Assembly (NCBI GenBank): GCA_049966695.1
Contig: JBMFUG010000048.1
Span: forward strand, 1 to 20,709
From: JAKAWM01 sp049966695
Lineage (GTDB): Bacteria; Actinomycetota; Acidimicrobiia; Acidimicrobiales; Palsa-688
Direction: 5' to 3'
DNA length: 20,709 nt
Below are positions 6,115-13,447 of the stretch, piece by piece. How positions within the stretch are numbered: position 1 is the stretch's first letter; every line of letters begins with the position of its first letter. The translations under genes and the position numbers were made by a program. Under the pieces are notes generated by a model. That model was not told the origin of the DNA. It saw only the letters and a list, made by a program, of their open reading frames with translations, and did no database searches.

Positions 6115-8295
6115 GTGCCCGAAATGTCGTCACCTGAGGTCTTCAGCGATCGTTACGAACTGGTGCGCCATGTAGCCCGTGGGGGCATGGCCCAGGTCTA
6201 CCTGGCAAAGGACCTCCTGTTGGACAGGCCCGTCGCGATCAAGGTCCTGTTCCCCGAGCTGTCCTCCGACCCGTCCTTTGTCGAACGTTTCAGGCGTGAG
6301 GCACAGGCAGCAGCCAACCTCTCCCACGCCAACATCGTTTCCATCTACGACTGGGGACAAGGCGAGCAGACCTACTTCATCGTGATGGAGTACGTCGACG
6401 GCCAGACCCTCTCTGCGCTTATACGCCGAGGCCCGCTCGACATGCGCAGGGTGGCGGCTATTGGTGCCGACATTGCCAACGCCCTCGACTTTGCCCACCG
6501 CCGTGGCGTCATACACCGCGACGTGAAGCCCGGCAACGTCCTTATCGACCGCCATGGCCAGGTGAAGGTCGCGGACTTCGGCATTGCGCGGGCAATCAGG
6601 AACGCAAGCGAGACCCTCACGCAGACGGGCGCAGTCATGGGCACCGCGACTTATTTCTCGCCCGAGCAAGCCCAAGGCCGGCCCGTCGACGCTCGCAGCG
6701 ACGTCTACTCCCTCGGCGTTGTGCTGTACGAAATGGCCACTGGCCGCCCCCCCTTCAGCGGGGACAGCCCCGTTGCGATCGCGTACAAGCACGTCCGCGA
6801 GTACGCCCCGCTGCCTTCAAGCATCAGGCCCTCCGTACCACCTGACCTGGACGCCATCATCATGGCTGCCATGGCGAAGGACCCCGGGGACCGCTACCAA
6901 AGCGCAGGGGAGCTCCGTGACGACCTGGTCCGCTTCCAGCAAGGCCAACCGGTGGTCGCTGCGCCGCCGGTACCGGTCTCGAGCGCCACGCGCGTGGTCA
7001 CCGGCCCACCTCAGCCCCCCGTTGCCACGGACTACCCGTACAGCCCGACGAGCGTCTTAGACGAGCTCGAGACAGGCTACGAGGGGGGCCGGGCAAAGCT
7101 GCGCCGCTCTCGTACGGGGTGGTGGGCAGCGCTGTTCGCCGTGCTGTTGATGGTGCTGGGGGCACTGGTCTTTTTCATCGGCCGCAACGCAGGGTGGTGG
7201 GCCACGACCACCGACTTGGCGGTCCCGTCTCTAAAGGGCTTTTCTGTGACCCAAGCAGAGAGCCTGTTGACCGAGAAAGGTTTTCACAGCGCGCCGATCA
7301 TCAAAGACGGGCCCAGCATGCTCGTGCCCAGCGGCCAGGTGATCGGCACCTCCCCACCGGGGGGCACCATGGTCGCTCCGAGCACAAGGATAGTCCTCAA
7401 CGTGAGCGACGGGCCTCCACTGGTAACCGTGCCCTTCGTGAAAGGCCAGTCCTGCGGCACGGCTGAGAGCACCCTCAAGGCCAAAGGGTTCAGCTACAAG
7501 TCTCTCCCCCAAAACAGCAGCACGGTGAGCCCGGGGTTTGTCATTTCCACCAACCCTGCACCGGGCCAGCGTGAAGCTGAAGGCACCGCAGTCACTGTGT
7601 ACTGCTCAGCCGGAGCGGCCACCACCGTCGTGCCCCAGCTGCAGGGCATGAACGAGGCCCAGGCTGGTGCCGAGCTGGAGGCCCATCACTTGAAAGTGGG
7701 CGGCGTGAACGAGGTACCTAGCGCTACCGTCAAAGCCGGGCTGGTCGCGTGGACCTCACCCCAGGCCGGCAACGAAGTGGCAAGGGGGACAGCCGTCACC
7801 CTTTATGTTTCGGGTGGCCAGCAGGTAACGACCGTCCCCCTCGACCTCGTGGGCGAGCCCCTCCAACAGGCTCAAAAACAGCTGGCTGCGAACAGCCTGA
7901 GCCCATTGGTCACCTTCCAGGCTGTCACCAACCCAAGCCAGGACGGCTACGTGCTACGTACCAAGCCTGCCCCTGGTGCGTCTGTGCACCAAGGCTCCTC
8001 CGTTACCTTGTACGTCGGCCAGTACACGGGGCCTAGCACTACGACTACTACCGTACCGAAGACGACCACCACCACAACGGCGCCAACGACAACGACGACG
8101 ACCTCGCCCACAACGACAACGACGTCCACCACCACCACAACGGCGCCAACGACAACGACGACGACCTCGCCCACAACGACAACGACGTCCACCACCACCA
8201 CAACGGCGCCAACGACAACGACGACGACCTCGCCCACAACGACAACGACGCCGACGACGACCTCGCCGCTTAGCCCGGTGCCGGGCGTGCCCTGA
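6115..8295 (+). CDS. pknB: PknB, transmembrane Ser/Thr kinase with four PASTA repeats
   Basis: Receptor kinase that senses muropeptides or lipid II outside the cell and phosphorylates wall and division proteins. The kinase domain (about 12-280) has a Gly-rich loop (ARGGMAQVY), Lys43 in AIKVL, HRDVKPGN with catalytic Asp136, DFG 154-156, activation-loop Thr169 and Thr171 (TQT, as in mycobacterial PknB), and SPEQ. One transmembrane helix lies at about 336-357. Four PASTA repeats follow at about 366-433, 435-502, 503-570 and 571-637. The last ~85 residues are an extracellular Thr/Ser/Pro tail made of three near-identical 21-residue units, not typical of mycobacterial PknB. GTG at 6115 is the likely start; ATG at 6124 is an alternative. 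It ends the operon, and no second kinase (pknA) is present in the cluster. Confidence 0.96.
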   Translation: MPEMSSPEVFSDRYELVRHVARGGMAQVYLAKDLLLDRPVAIKVLFPELSSDPSFVERFRREAQAAANLSHANIVSIYDWGQGEQTYFIVMEYVDGQTLSALIRRGPLDMRRVAAIGADIANALDFAHRRGVIHRDVKPGNVLIDRHGQVKVADFGIARAIRNASETLTQTGAVMGTATYFSPEQAQGRPVDARSDVYSLGVVLYEMATGRPPFSGDSPVAIAYKHVREYAPLPSSIRPSVPPDLDAIIMAAMAKDPGDRYQSAGELRDDLVRFQQGQPVVAAPPVPVSSATRVVTGPPQPPVATDYPYSPTSVLDELETGYEGGRAKLRRSRTGWWAALFAVLLMVLGALVFFIGRNAGWWATTTDLAVPSLKGFSVTQAESLLTEKGFHSAPIIKDGPSMLVPSGQVIGTSPPGGTMVAPSTRIVLNVSDGPPLVTVPFVKGQSCGTAESTLKAKGFSYKSLPQNSSTVSPGFVISTNPAPGQREAEGTAVTVYCSAGAATTVVPQLQGMNEAQAGAELEAHHLKVGGVNEVPSATVKAGLVAWTSPQAGNEVARGTAVTLYVSGGQQVTTVPLDLVGEPLQQAQKQLAANSLSPLVTFQAVTNPSQDGYVLRTKPAPGASVHQGSSVTLYVGQYTGPSTTTTTVPKTTTTTTAPTTTTTTSPTTTTTSTTTTTAPTTTTTTSPTTTTTSTTTTTAPTTTTTTSPTTTTTPTTTSPLSPVPGVP
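8065..8250 (+). repeat. 63-bp tandem repeat (three units) in the pknB 3' end
   Basis: Units begin at 8065, 8128 and 8191, each 21 codons. The first two are identical and the third diverges at its last codon. Each unit encodes Thr runs broken by AP, SP and a final Ser. The exact DNA identity between units suggests recent duplication or copy-number slippage. The long reading frames seen on other frames here (Arg/Gln-rich, or Val-rich on the minus strand) are by-products of the repeat. Confidence 0.95.
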
Positions 8296-8307
8296 ACGAC
8301 GACAGCG

Positions 8308-8892
8308 TTAGGCGTTACTGCAAAGGCCCAACCAGTTAGCCAGCAACTGTTCGCCAGCACTGGTTAGCACCGCTTCAGGGTGGAACTGGACCCCGTCGAC
8401 GGCAAAACGTTTGTGGCGCAACCCCATGACGGTACCGTCTTCGGCCCATGCGCTCACCTCAAGGTCGCTGCCTATAGAGCTCGGCTCAACTACAAGCGAG
8501 TGGTACCTCGTCGCTGTCATGGGCTGCGGAAGGCCCTCGAAGATACCCTGCCCGTCATGTGAGACCTCCGAGGTCTTGCCGTGAAGCAGGCGCGGGGCCC
8601 TTACTATGTCCGCACCGAAGGCCTGCCCTATGGCCTGATGGCCAAGGCAGACCCCGAGCACCGGGAACCGGCCAGCGAATGCCCGCACGAAGTCGACACT
8701 TATGCCCGCGTCTTCAGGCCGGCCTGGCCCAGGTGAGATCACCGCACCGGCCGGGCGCAAACCCTCGACGTCGAGAAGGCTGATGGCGTCGTTGCGGTAG
8801 ACGATGGGCTCAGCCCCAAGCTGGCCGAGGTACTGGACAAGGTTGTAGACGAACGAGTCGTAGTTGTCGATGACCAGGACCCTCGCACCCAT
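8308..8892 (-). CDS. trpG: class I glutamine amidotransferase, TrpG/PabA type
   Basis: Glutaminase subunit that releases ammonia from glutamine for anthranilate synthase (tryptophan) or aminodeoxychorismate synthase (folate). Visible motifs: VLVIDNYDSFVYNL at the N terminus, ISPGPGRPEDAG (oxyanion region, 52-63), GVCLGHQAIG with nucleophile Cys82, and VQFHPE with His171 and Glu173 completing the triad. At 194 residues it has the usual single-domain length. ATG at 8892 is preferred; an in-frame TTG at 8913 would add seven residues. No trpE/pabB partner is nearby, so the pathway cannot be decided; a gene of this kind sits at the same place beside crgA and pknB in mycobacteria. It converges with pknB, with only 12 bp between the stops. 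Confidence 0.93.
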   Translation of the reverse strand: MGARVLVIDNYDSFVYNLVQYLGQLGAEPIVYRNDAISLLDVEGLRPAGAVISPGPGRPEDAGISVDFVRAFAGRFPVLGVCLGHQAIGQAFGADIVRAPRLLHGKTSEVSHDGQGIFEGLPQPMTATRYHSLVVEPSSIGSDLEVSAWAEDGTVMGLRHKRFAVDGVQFHPEAVLTSAGEQLLANWLGLCSNA

Positions 8893-8936
8893 GCGCCACG
8901 AGGCTACCCCCAATCCCTGGACAAGGGTGCGAACAA

Positions 8937-8943
8937 CCTCCTT
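8937..8943 (-). promoter_or_regulatory. strong Shine-Dalgarno motif without a matching trpG start
   Basis: On the minus strand AAGGAGG occurs 44 nt upstream of the trpG ATG. No start codon at useful spacing is in the trpG frame. A TTG 12 nt downstream would open only a short out-of-frame peptide ending in DWG and a stop, and a TTG directly after the motif opens ten codons in that same frame. It may serve a leader peptide in the trpG transcript or may be chance. Confidence 0.3.
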
Positions 8944-8978
8944 CTGCCCCGCGTGAGCAGTGAGGCACGGCGATCACA

Positions 8979-8984
8979 TATTGT
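8979..8984 (+). promoter_or_regulatory. probable -10 element for a leaderless crgA transcript
   Basis: TATTGT matches TAnnnT and ends 8 nt before the A of the crgA ATG, placing the transcription start at or very near the start codon. No Shine-Dalgarno sequence precedes crgA. A second AT-rich hexamer, TAAGAT (8987-8992), abuts the ATG and is too close to drive it. No good -35 is visible. Leaderless transcripts are common in Actinomycetota. Confidence 0.4.
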
Positions 8985-8992
8985 CTTAAGAT

Positions 8993-9289
8993 ATGCCCCG
9001 ACGCACCAAAGAGGCCCCCGGACGAGTGACGCCCCGTGGCGGCACGCGCAAGCCGGCAGGCCCGGCTGCTCCGGTCCTGAGCGGTCGTTACACGGCGCCT
9101 TTGCCTTACGACTACAAGCACAGCCACTGGATCGTCCCAGCCCTGATGCTGGCCTTTTTTTCGCTCGGGCTCCTAATGATCGTCCTCAACTACATCTCGC
9201 TCCTGCCAGGAGCGCCCACCAACTGGTACCTCTTGGGGGGCTTGGGCCTGATCGTGCTGGGCTTCGTCGTGTCCACCCAGTACAGGTGA
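8993..9289 (+). CDS. crgA: CrgA, divisome membrane protein
   Basis: Small membrane protein of the actinobacterial divisome; in mycobacteria it contacts FtsZ, FtsQ, FtsI and CwsA and helps recruit division enzymes. The 98 residues show a basic N-terminal cytosolic tail (MPRRTKEAPGRV), then two transmembrane helices at about 45-69 and 77-95 joined by a short loop with Pro and NWY. This topology and size match CrgA, as does the neighbourhood with trpG and pknB. The ATG at 8993 follows a -10-like TATTGT, suggesting a leaderless message. It is divergent from trpG and convergent with the thiolase-like gene. Confidence 0.92.
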   Translation: MPRRTKEAPGRVTPRGGTRKPAGPAAPVLSGRYTAPLPYDYKHSHWIVPALMLAFFSLGLLMIVLNYISLLPGAPTNWYLLGGLGLIVLGFVVSTQYR

Positions 9290-9313
9290 GCCCGTGCCCC
9301 CGCCGGTCGGCTC

Positions 9314-9344
9314 CCTTGTAAAGGTAGACGACAAGGCATGCCTT
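9314..9344. repeat. inverted repeats between convergent crgA and thiolase-like gene
   Basis: CCTTGT (9314-9319) pairs with ACAAGG (9331-9336) across an 11-nt loop. An overlapping perfect 12-bp palindrome, AAGGCATGCCTT, lies at 9333-9344. Lying between the 3' ends of two convergent genes, the structure could act as a two-way transcription end, though no T-tract follows. An operator is less likely because neither gene begins here. Confidence 0.35.
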
Positions 9345-9399
9345 AGCCCCAATACGGTTTCGTTAAGGTTGCACTTGTGCTGTTCCGGCGCCTGTCCTG

Positions 9400-10629
9400 T
9401 CAAGACCGTTCGATGACGCAAGCCGTGGCGACCCCGCCCTCTCCAGCCACGCTCACCAGGGCACGCCCTTGCCCTCTTTGCACCAAAGCCTCGACCGCCT
9501 CGACGAACAAACCGGCCCCGACCGCTCCGTGGGGAGAAGTGCGGGCCAACGCCCCACCCCTGGCATTGACCAGAGCGGGATCTGCTCCCGTCTCGTCCAA
9601 CCAGGCAAGCACCGCGGCAGCGCTGCTCTCATGGACTTCGAAGTAGTCCACATCGTCGAGACATAGCTTGGCCTCCTCAAGCGCGCGCCGTGTGGCGAGG
9701 ATGGTCGCGGTTGGCCATATGGAAGGGTCTGTCCCTGCGACTGCGAAGGAAACGAACCGGGCTAAAGGTGCCAGCTTCAACGCTCGAGCCCTGTTCGCAC
9801 TGGCAACCAGAAGTACGGCTGCCCCATCTCCCTCAGGCGCGACGTTGGCCGCTGTCGCTACCCCCCCCTCCACAAAAAGAGGAGCGAAGGCCGCGGCGTC
9901 CTCGGGGCTAAGGGGTGGCCCTAGGACCTCGTCCTTCGCCAGCCACCCAGCTCTCGGGGTGCCCTCCGGCCCTCGCCGCTCGTGGCTTTCCCCGCTGGCC
10001 CCCGCGCCTCCGTCACGGCGGGGGCCCAATGGGACAGCCAGGACGTGCTGCGATGGCTGGTCACGAGCCACCGCAGCTCGAAGGTGGCTGCTTACGCTCC
10101 AGTCGTCGAGCCTCTGCCTGCTCAGGTGCCAACGGCGTGCCACTTCTTCGACAGCGTGAGACGGGGGCAGCAGGCTCGCCGTCCTGTCGTACCTGGCTCG
10201 TAGTGCTGGGCTGTAAGGCTTACCTATGTTCGGTACTGCCAGCGCAGCTCCGGGCGGGACGGCGCTCATCACCTCGACACCGCCCGCCAGGACCAGGTCC
10301 TGGGCCCCGGAGCGCACCGCTTGCACGGCCCAGTGCACAGCCCGGGCGGAGGAGGCTTCCCGCCCGTCCACCGTGGCCCCGCAGACCTCCTCAGGCCAAC
10401 CCGCCGCAAGCACGGCGTTGCGGGCCAGGTTGCCCGCCTGGGCCCCAACTTGCGACACGCAGCCAAGCAGCACGTCTTGCACGTCGCCGGGGGCCAAGCC
10501 ATAGCGAGCGGCTGCTCCTGAGAGCAGGTAAGCGCCCAGGTCAACCGGGTGCCAACTGCCGAGCGCCCCTTCGCGCCGCCCGTAGGGGGTCCTGAGAGCC
10601 CCCGCTATCACAGCCTCTCTACCGACCAA
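9400..10629 (-). CDS. thiolase-fold protein lacking the catalytic residues
   Basis: Full-length thiolase-superfamily protein (409 residues). The fold is clear: AVIAGALRTPYGRREG at the N terminus, DVLLGCVSQVGAQAGNLARNA, AVHWAVQAVRSGAQDLVLAGGVEVMS near 97-122, and a C-terminal half with VNARGGAL. The catalytic residues of thiolases are not there: the nucleophilic Cys position is Glu91 (GREASS), the GHP His position is Ser365 (TSP, though a His follows two residues later), the second Cys position is Ser393, and the NEAF motif reads HESS (333-336). Acetyl-CoA acyltransfer by the standard mechanism is therefore unlikely. The TTG start is chosen because AGGAGG lies 8 nt upstream; GTG at 10611 is an alternative. 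The mscS-like gene ends 38 nt upstream on the same strand. No DUF35 partner is adjacent. Confidence 0.85.
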   Translation of the reverse strand: MVGREAVIAGALRTPYGRREGALGSWHPVDLGAYLLSGAAARYGLAPGDVQDVLLGCVSQVGAQAGNLARNAVLAAGWPEEVCGATVDGREASSARAVHWAVQAVRSGAQDLVLAGGVEVMSAVPPGAALAVPNIGKPYSPALRARYDRTASLLPPSHAVEEVARRWHLSRQRLDDWSVSSHLRAAVARDQPSQHVLAVPLGPRRDGGAGASGESHERRGPEGTPRAGWLAKDEVLGPPLSPEDAAAFAPLFVEGGVATAANVAPEGDGAAVLLVASANRARALKLAPLARFVSFAVAGTDPSIWPTATILATRRALEEAKLCLDDVDYFEVHESSAAAVLAWLDETGADPALVNARGGALARTSPHGAVGAGLFVEAVEALVQRGQGRALVSVAGEGGVATACVIERS

Positions 10630-10667
10630 GTGGACCGCCTCCTCGCTCTGCCTCTAACAGGCCTCTA

Positions 10668-11642
10668 TCAGGCCCGAACTGGCCGGTCGGCACCGCCCGT
10701 CTCTTCACCAGGAGCTGTCGGCACCCAGGCAATGCCCTCTCGCGCCCACCGTTCAAGGATGCGCAAGCGCAGCTGGCCGGCAACCCGGAAGTGGTGCCCC
10801 GGCAACGTGCGTGCCAGCACCCTCAAAGTCGCATCGCTTGCGCTCTCGTCCTGGACTCCTGCAAAAACCGGTGGAGCTGTCAGCTCATTAGACCACTCGG
10901 GATCTGCCACCATAGCCTGGCCTTCTTCCTCAGCCAGCTTCCCGGCCAGGCGAAGGTCTGTGCCAGCTGGCACCTGGAGGTCGATCACAGCCTGGCTGGC
11001 CCCTTCCGAGTGGTTGCCGACTGTGCGGATGTCACCGTTCGGCACGTACCACACCACCCCGTCCAGGCCTCGCAACCGGGTTACCCTTAGGGTCAGGCCC
11101 TCTACCGTCGCGACTAAGTCACCCAGCTCGATCGTGTCACCCACGCCGTACTGGTCCTCGGCAATGATGAGCAGGCCCGACAAAAGGTCCTTGACCAAGC
11201 TCTGGGCACCAAAGCCGAGCGCCGCACCTACTATCGTCGCGGTAGCGACAAAGGGGGCCAGGTGCAGGTCGAGCTGCGAAAGGACGACCAGCACCGCGGT
11301 CACCCATATGGCCGCCCTGAACACTGCTCCGAGCACTCCCGCGAGCGTGCTCGCGCGGTCCGCTCCACCAGGTCTGGCTTGGGCAAAGGGCGGCACCAAC
11401 CGCAACGAGCTCACGAGGTGAGCTGAGAACCGCCGCTGTAAGCGCGATAGCACCCACGCCCCCGCCAGCACCGCCAATGCGACCAGTGGCTGGGTCAACA
11501 ACAGGCCCAACGTGTGAGCTAGCCCATGGCCGACGCCGAACCATGTGAGGACGTGGTACACGACCCCGCGGTCGGTACTGGTCGCGCTAGACGGGCCCGC
11601 TACAGCGGGCGAGCCGCCCGAAGATGCCAAGTAGTACTTCAT
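10668..11642 (-). CDS. MscS-family mechanosensitive channel
   Basis: Small-conductance channel that opens under membrane tension to release solutes during osmotic downshock. Hydrophobic helices are seen at about 40-65 and 105-128, followed by the pore-lining TM3 and its extension, ATIVGAALGFGAQSLVKDLL, and then EDQYGVGDTIELG, the classic MscS beta-domain entry. The middle domain contains VWYVPNGDIRTVGN, another family hallmark. The C-terminal alpha/beta domain completes a 324-residue protein of ordinary size. The ATG at 11642 starts the frame. It is probably co-transcribed with the thiolase-like gene 38 nt downstream, and lies 100 nt below the VIT-family gene. The N-terminal ~25 residues are Ser/Ala-rich and poorly conserved in type. 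Confidence 0.92.
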   Translation of the reverse strand: MKYYLASSGGSPAVAGPSSATSTDRGVVYHVLTWFGVGHGLAHTLGLLLTQPLVALAVLAGAWVLSRLQRRFSAHLVSSLRLVPPFAQARPGGADRASTLAGVLGAVFRAAIWVTAVLVVLSQLDLHLAPFVATATIVGAALGFGAQSLVKDLLSGLLIIAEDQYGVGDTIELGDLVATVEGLTLRVTRLRGLDGVVWYVPNGDIRTVGNHSEGASQAVIDLQVPAGTDLRLAGKLAEEEGQAMVADPEWSNELTAPPVFAGVQDESASDATLRVLARTLPGHHFRVAGQLRLRILERWAREGIAWVPTAPGEETGGADRPVRA

Positions 11643-11742
11643 AGTACCTCATGGACTTCAGTTACTCGTCGATTGGTGCGTTGGACAGAAGAACATGCTC
11701 GGCCTGGGCTGCTGCCATCCAAGAGGCCCGCTTGCCGACGGC

Positions 11743-12600
11743 TCAGTGGCCAACACTAACGCCCACAAACCTGCCGATCAGGTAAGTAACACCAGCAGCG
11801 AGCATACTTACTGCCAGCTGCCGGAACACGCTTCGTAGCCGGGAGCGCCCCGTAGCCTGCGACAGTGCCAGCCCGATGCCGACCGCTGCCAGAGCCGCCA
11901 GAGCGACAGAGCCCACGATGCCTGCATTGCCAGAGGTGAACAGCCACGGCACCAACGGGACCGCTGCGCCGACAGCGAAGCTGACGAGCGAAGAGACGGC
12001 CACCAGCAGAGGGGAACCCATGGACCTCGGGTCGATCCCGAGCTCTTCGCGGGCGTGGGCCTCGAGGGCCATCTCGGGTGTTTTCATCATGTGACCAGCA
12101 AGGAACGCGGCGAGGTCGGCCGGCAACCCGCGTTGCTCGTACAGGGCCGCAAGTTCCTCGCGTTCTGCCTCTGGAGCGGCGTCCAGGGCCTCTCGCTCGA
12201 CGTCCAGCTCTCTAGCCAGCAGCTCCTTTTGCGCCGAAACAGACACGAACTCGCCTGCGGCCATCGAAAAGGCGCCAGCCAGTAACCCGGAGATCCCCGC
12301 GAGCCTCACATAGCTTGGGCCAGGTTGAGCCCCTGCTACTCCCAGGATCAACGACACGTTCGTGACTAGGCCGTCGCTTATGCCAAAGACCGCCGCACGT
12401 GCAGCGCCACCCTGGACGTTGCGGTGGTGGTGCTCGAAAGCTTCGTGCGGCTGAGCCTTTCCCCCAGCGATCGGCTTACGGGCGGTGGCCCCGTCGCGTT
12501 TCCACAGTTGTGCGAGCCGCCGACCTGGCAAATGGCGCGCTAGGCCGAACGGGCCACGCCTGTGCGCCCTGGTGCCGACCGGCTGTGACTGGCTTACCAT
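11743..12600 (-). CDS. VIT1/CCC1-family iron/manganese transporter
   Basis: Membrane transporter of the vacuolar iron transporter family, expected to move Fe(II) or Mn(II) out of the cytosol. The core begins near residue 56 with HHHRNVQGGAARAAVFG, then SDGLVTNVSLILGVAGA (TM1) and a second helix (AGISGLLAGAFSMAAGEFVSVSAQ). An acidic cytosolic segment follows (REALDAAPEAEREELAAL), the usual metal-binding region, then MALEAHAREELGID, and three more hydrophobic helices to the end. The first ~55 residues are Arg/Pro-rich and unlike the family, so the true start could be later than ATG 12600; no good Shine-Dalgarno marks it. Ten bases separate it from the CPBP gene upstream, so the two are probably one operon. 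Confidence 0.9.
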   Translation of the reverse strand: MVSQSQPVGTRAHRRGPFGLARHLPGRRLAQLWKRDGATARKPIAGGKAQPHEAFEHHHRNVQGGAARAAVFGISDGLVTNVSLILGVAGAQPGPSYVRLAGISGLLAGAFSMAAGEFVSVSAQKELLARELDVEREALDAAPEAEREELAALYEQRGLPADLAAFLAGHMMKTPEMALEAHAREELGIDPRSMGSPLLVAVSSLVSFAVGAAVPLVPWLFTSGNAGIVGSVALAALAAVGIGLALSQATGRSRLRSVFRQLAVSMLAAGVTYLIGRFVGVSVGH

Positions 12601-12610
12601 GAAAAATCAA

Positions 12611-13447
12611 CTACAACACTGTGGCAACGGCGACCAAATTGAAAAGGCAATGAGCCACCATACCCGCGCCCAGGCGGCCCGTAAGCTGCGCGGTGTAGCC
12701 CAGCACGACCCCGAAACCAAAAATTGCCAGCAACACTGAGACATTGCCGAGCGTGGTGGCCGACTCCCCGAAATGTGCGAGGCCAAAGAAAGCCGCTTGC
12801 AGCCAGGTACCGGCATGCTTGCCAAAACGAGCTTGCAGCGCCGTGCGCAGGTAACCTCGAAAGAACAGTTCCTCAAAGAAAGGCGCGCCTACACTAACTA
12901 TTAGCGATAGGATAATGAAACCTACGCTATTGCCCTTCTGCTGCGTGAGGACCTGGTCGTTCGTGCCCTCTAGCGATGTACGTGCAAAGGCGGCCACGAC
13001 AAGACCGGATACGGCCAGGCCGGCGGCGGCGGCGGCGATGCCCCATACAAGGTCCTGCCGCTTGAACCCAAGCCCGTAGTCGCGCCTCATGTTGGCGCTG
13101 CCATAGCGACGGCTGACGAACAACGCAGTGCCCAGCATCGCCGCCCATAACCCCGCCTCGCTTAAGAGCTCAGACACGGCGGAGGGGTGCTGGGACAACG
13201 CGGCCTGCGGCTCACCACTGAGCGCCTGGCCGACAACCGCGCCAACCGAAGCGAGCACTAGTCCCACCAATGCGCCCGGGATGGCCCACCACGCAGTCTT
13301 TGCGAACACCTGAGGGGCCGGTCCTCTGTCCCCGCCAGACGGCACCTCACGACCAGGGCCAGCCTGCGCGCTACCTGCTGGCTGCGGCCGAAACGGTCCA
13401 AGCCCGTGGTCTGGCCACTGCATGTCGCCCCACCCCGGCGCGCTCAT
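12611..13447 (-). CDS. CPBP (Abi) family intramembrane metalloprotease
   Basis: Multi-pass membrane protein of the CAAX-processing/bacteriocin-processing (Rce1-like) family. All three catalytic motifs are present: EELFFR (Glu192-Glu193...Arg197), FGLAH ending at His225, and HCLFN (His266, Asn270). The first ~50 residues are Pro/Gly-rich (opening MSAPGWGDMQWPDHG), followed by about six to eight hydrophobic helices. Numbering uses ATG 13447. ATG 13423, with GGGGTGGGG just upstream, is an equally plausible start; an upstream extension to 13606 in the same frame looks non-coding. Bacterial members serve in bacteriocin self-immunity, prenyl-protein-like cleavage or regulated proteolysis; no bacteriocin gene is adjacent, so the substrate is unknown. 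Confidence 0.88.
   Translation of the reverse strand: MSAPGWGDMQWPDHGLGPFRPQPAGSAQAGPGREVPSGGDRGPAPQVFAKTAWWAIPGALVGLVLASVGAVVGQALSGEPQAALSQHPSAVSELLSEAGLWAAMLGTALFVSRRYGSANMRRDYGLGFKRQDLVWGIAAAAAGLAVSGLVVAAFARTSLEGTNDQVLTQQKGNSVGFIILSLIVSVGAPFFEELFFRGYLRTALQARFGKHAGTWLQAAFFGLAHFGESATTLGNVSVLLAIFGFGVVLGYTAQLTGRLGAGMVAHCLFNLVAVATVL

Noticed and set aside
7947..8360. Val-rich minus-strand frame and Arg/Gln-rich plus frame at the pknB 3' end
   Set aside because: Both are created by the 63-bp Thr-codon repeat read in other frames.
9915..10595. Plus-strand frame of 226 codons opposite the thiolase-like gene
   Set aside because: Pro/Arg/Ala-rich shadow without motifs; the minus frame carries thiolase-fold signatures and a good ribosome-binding site.
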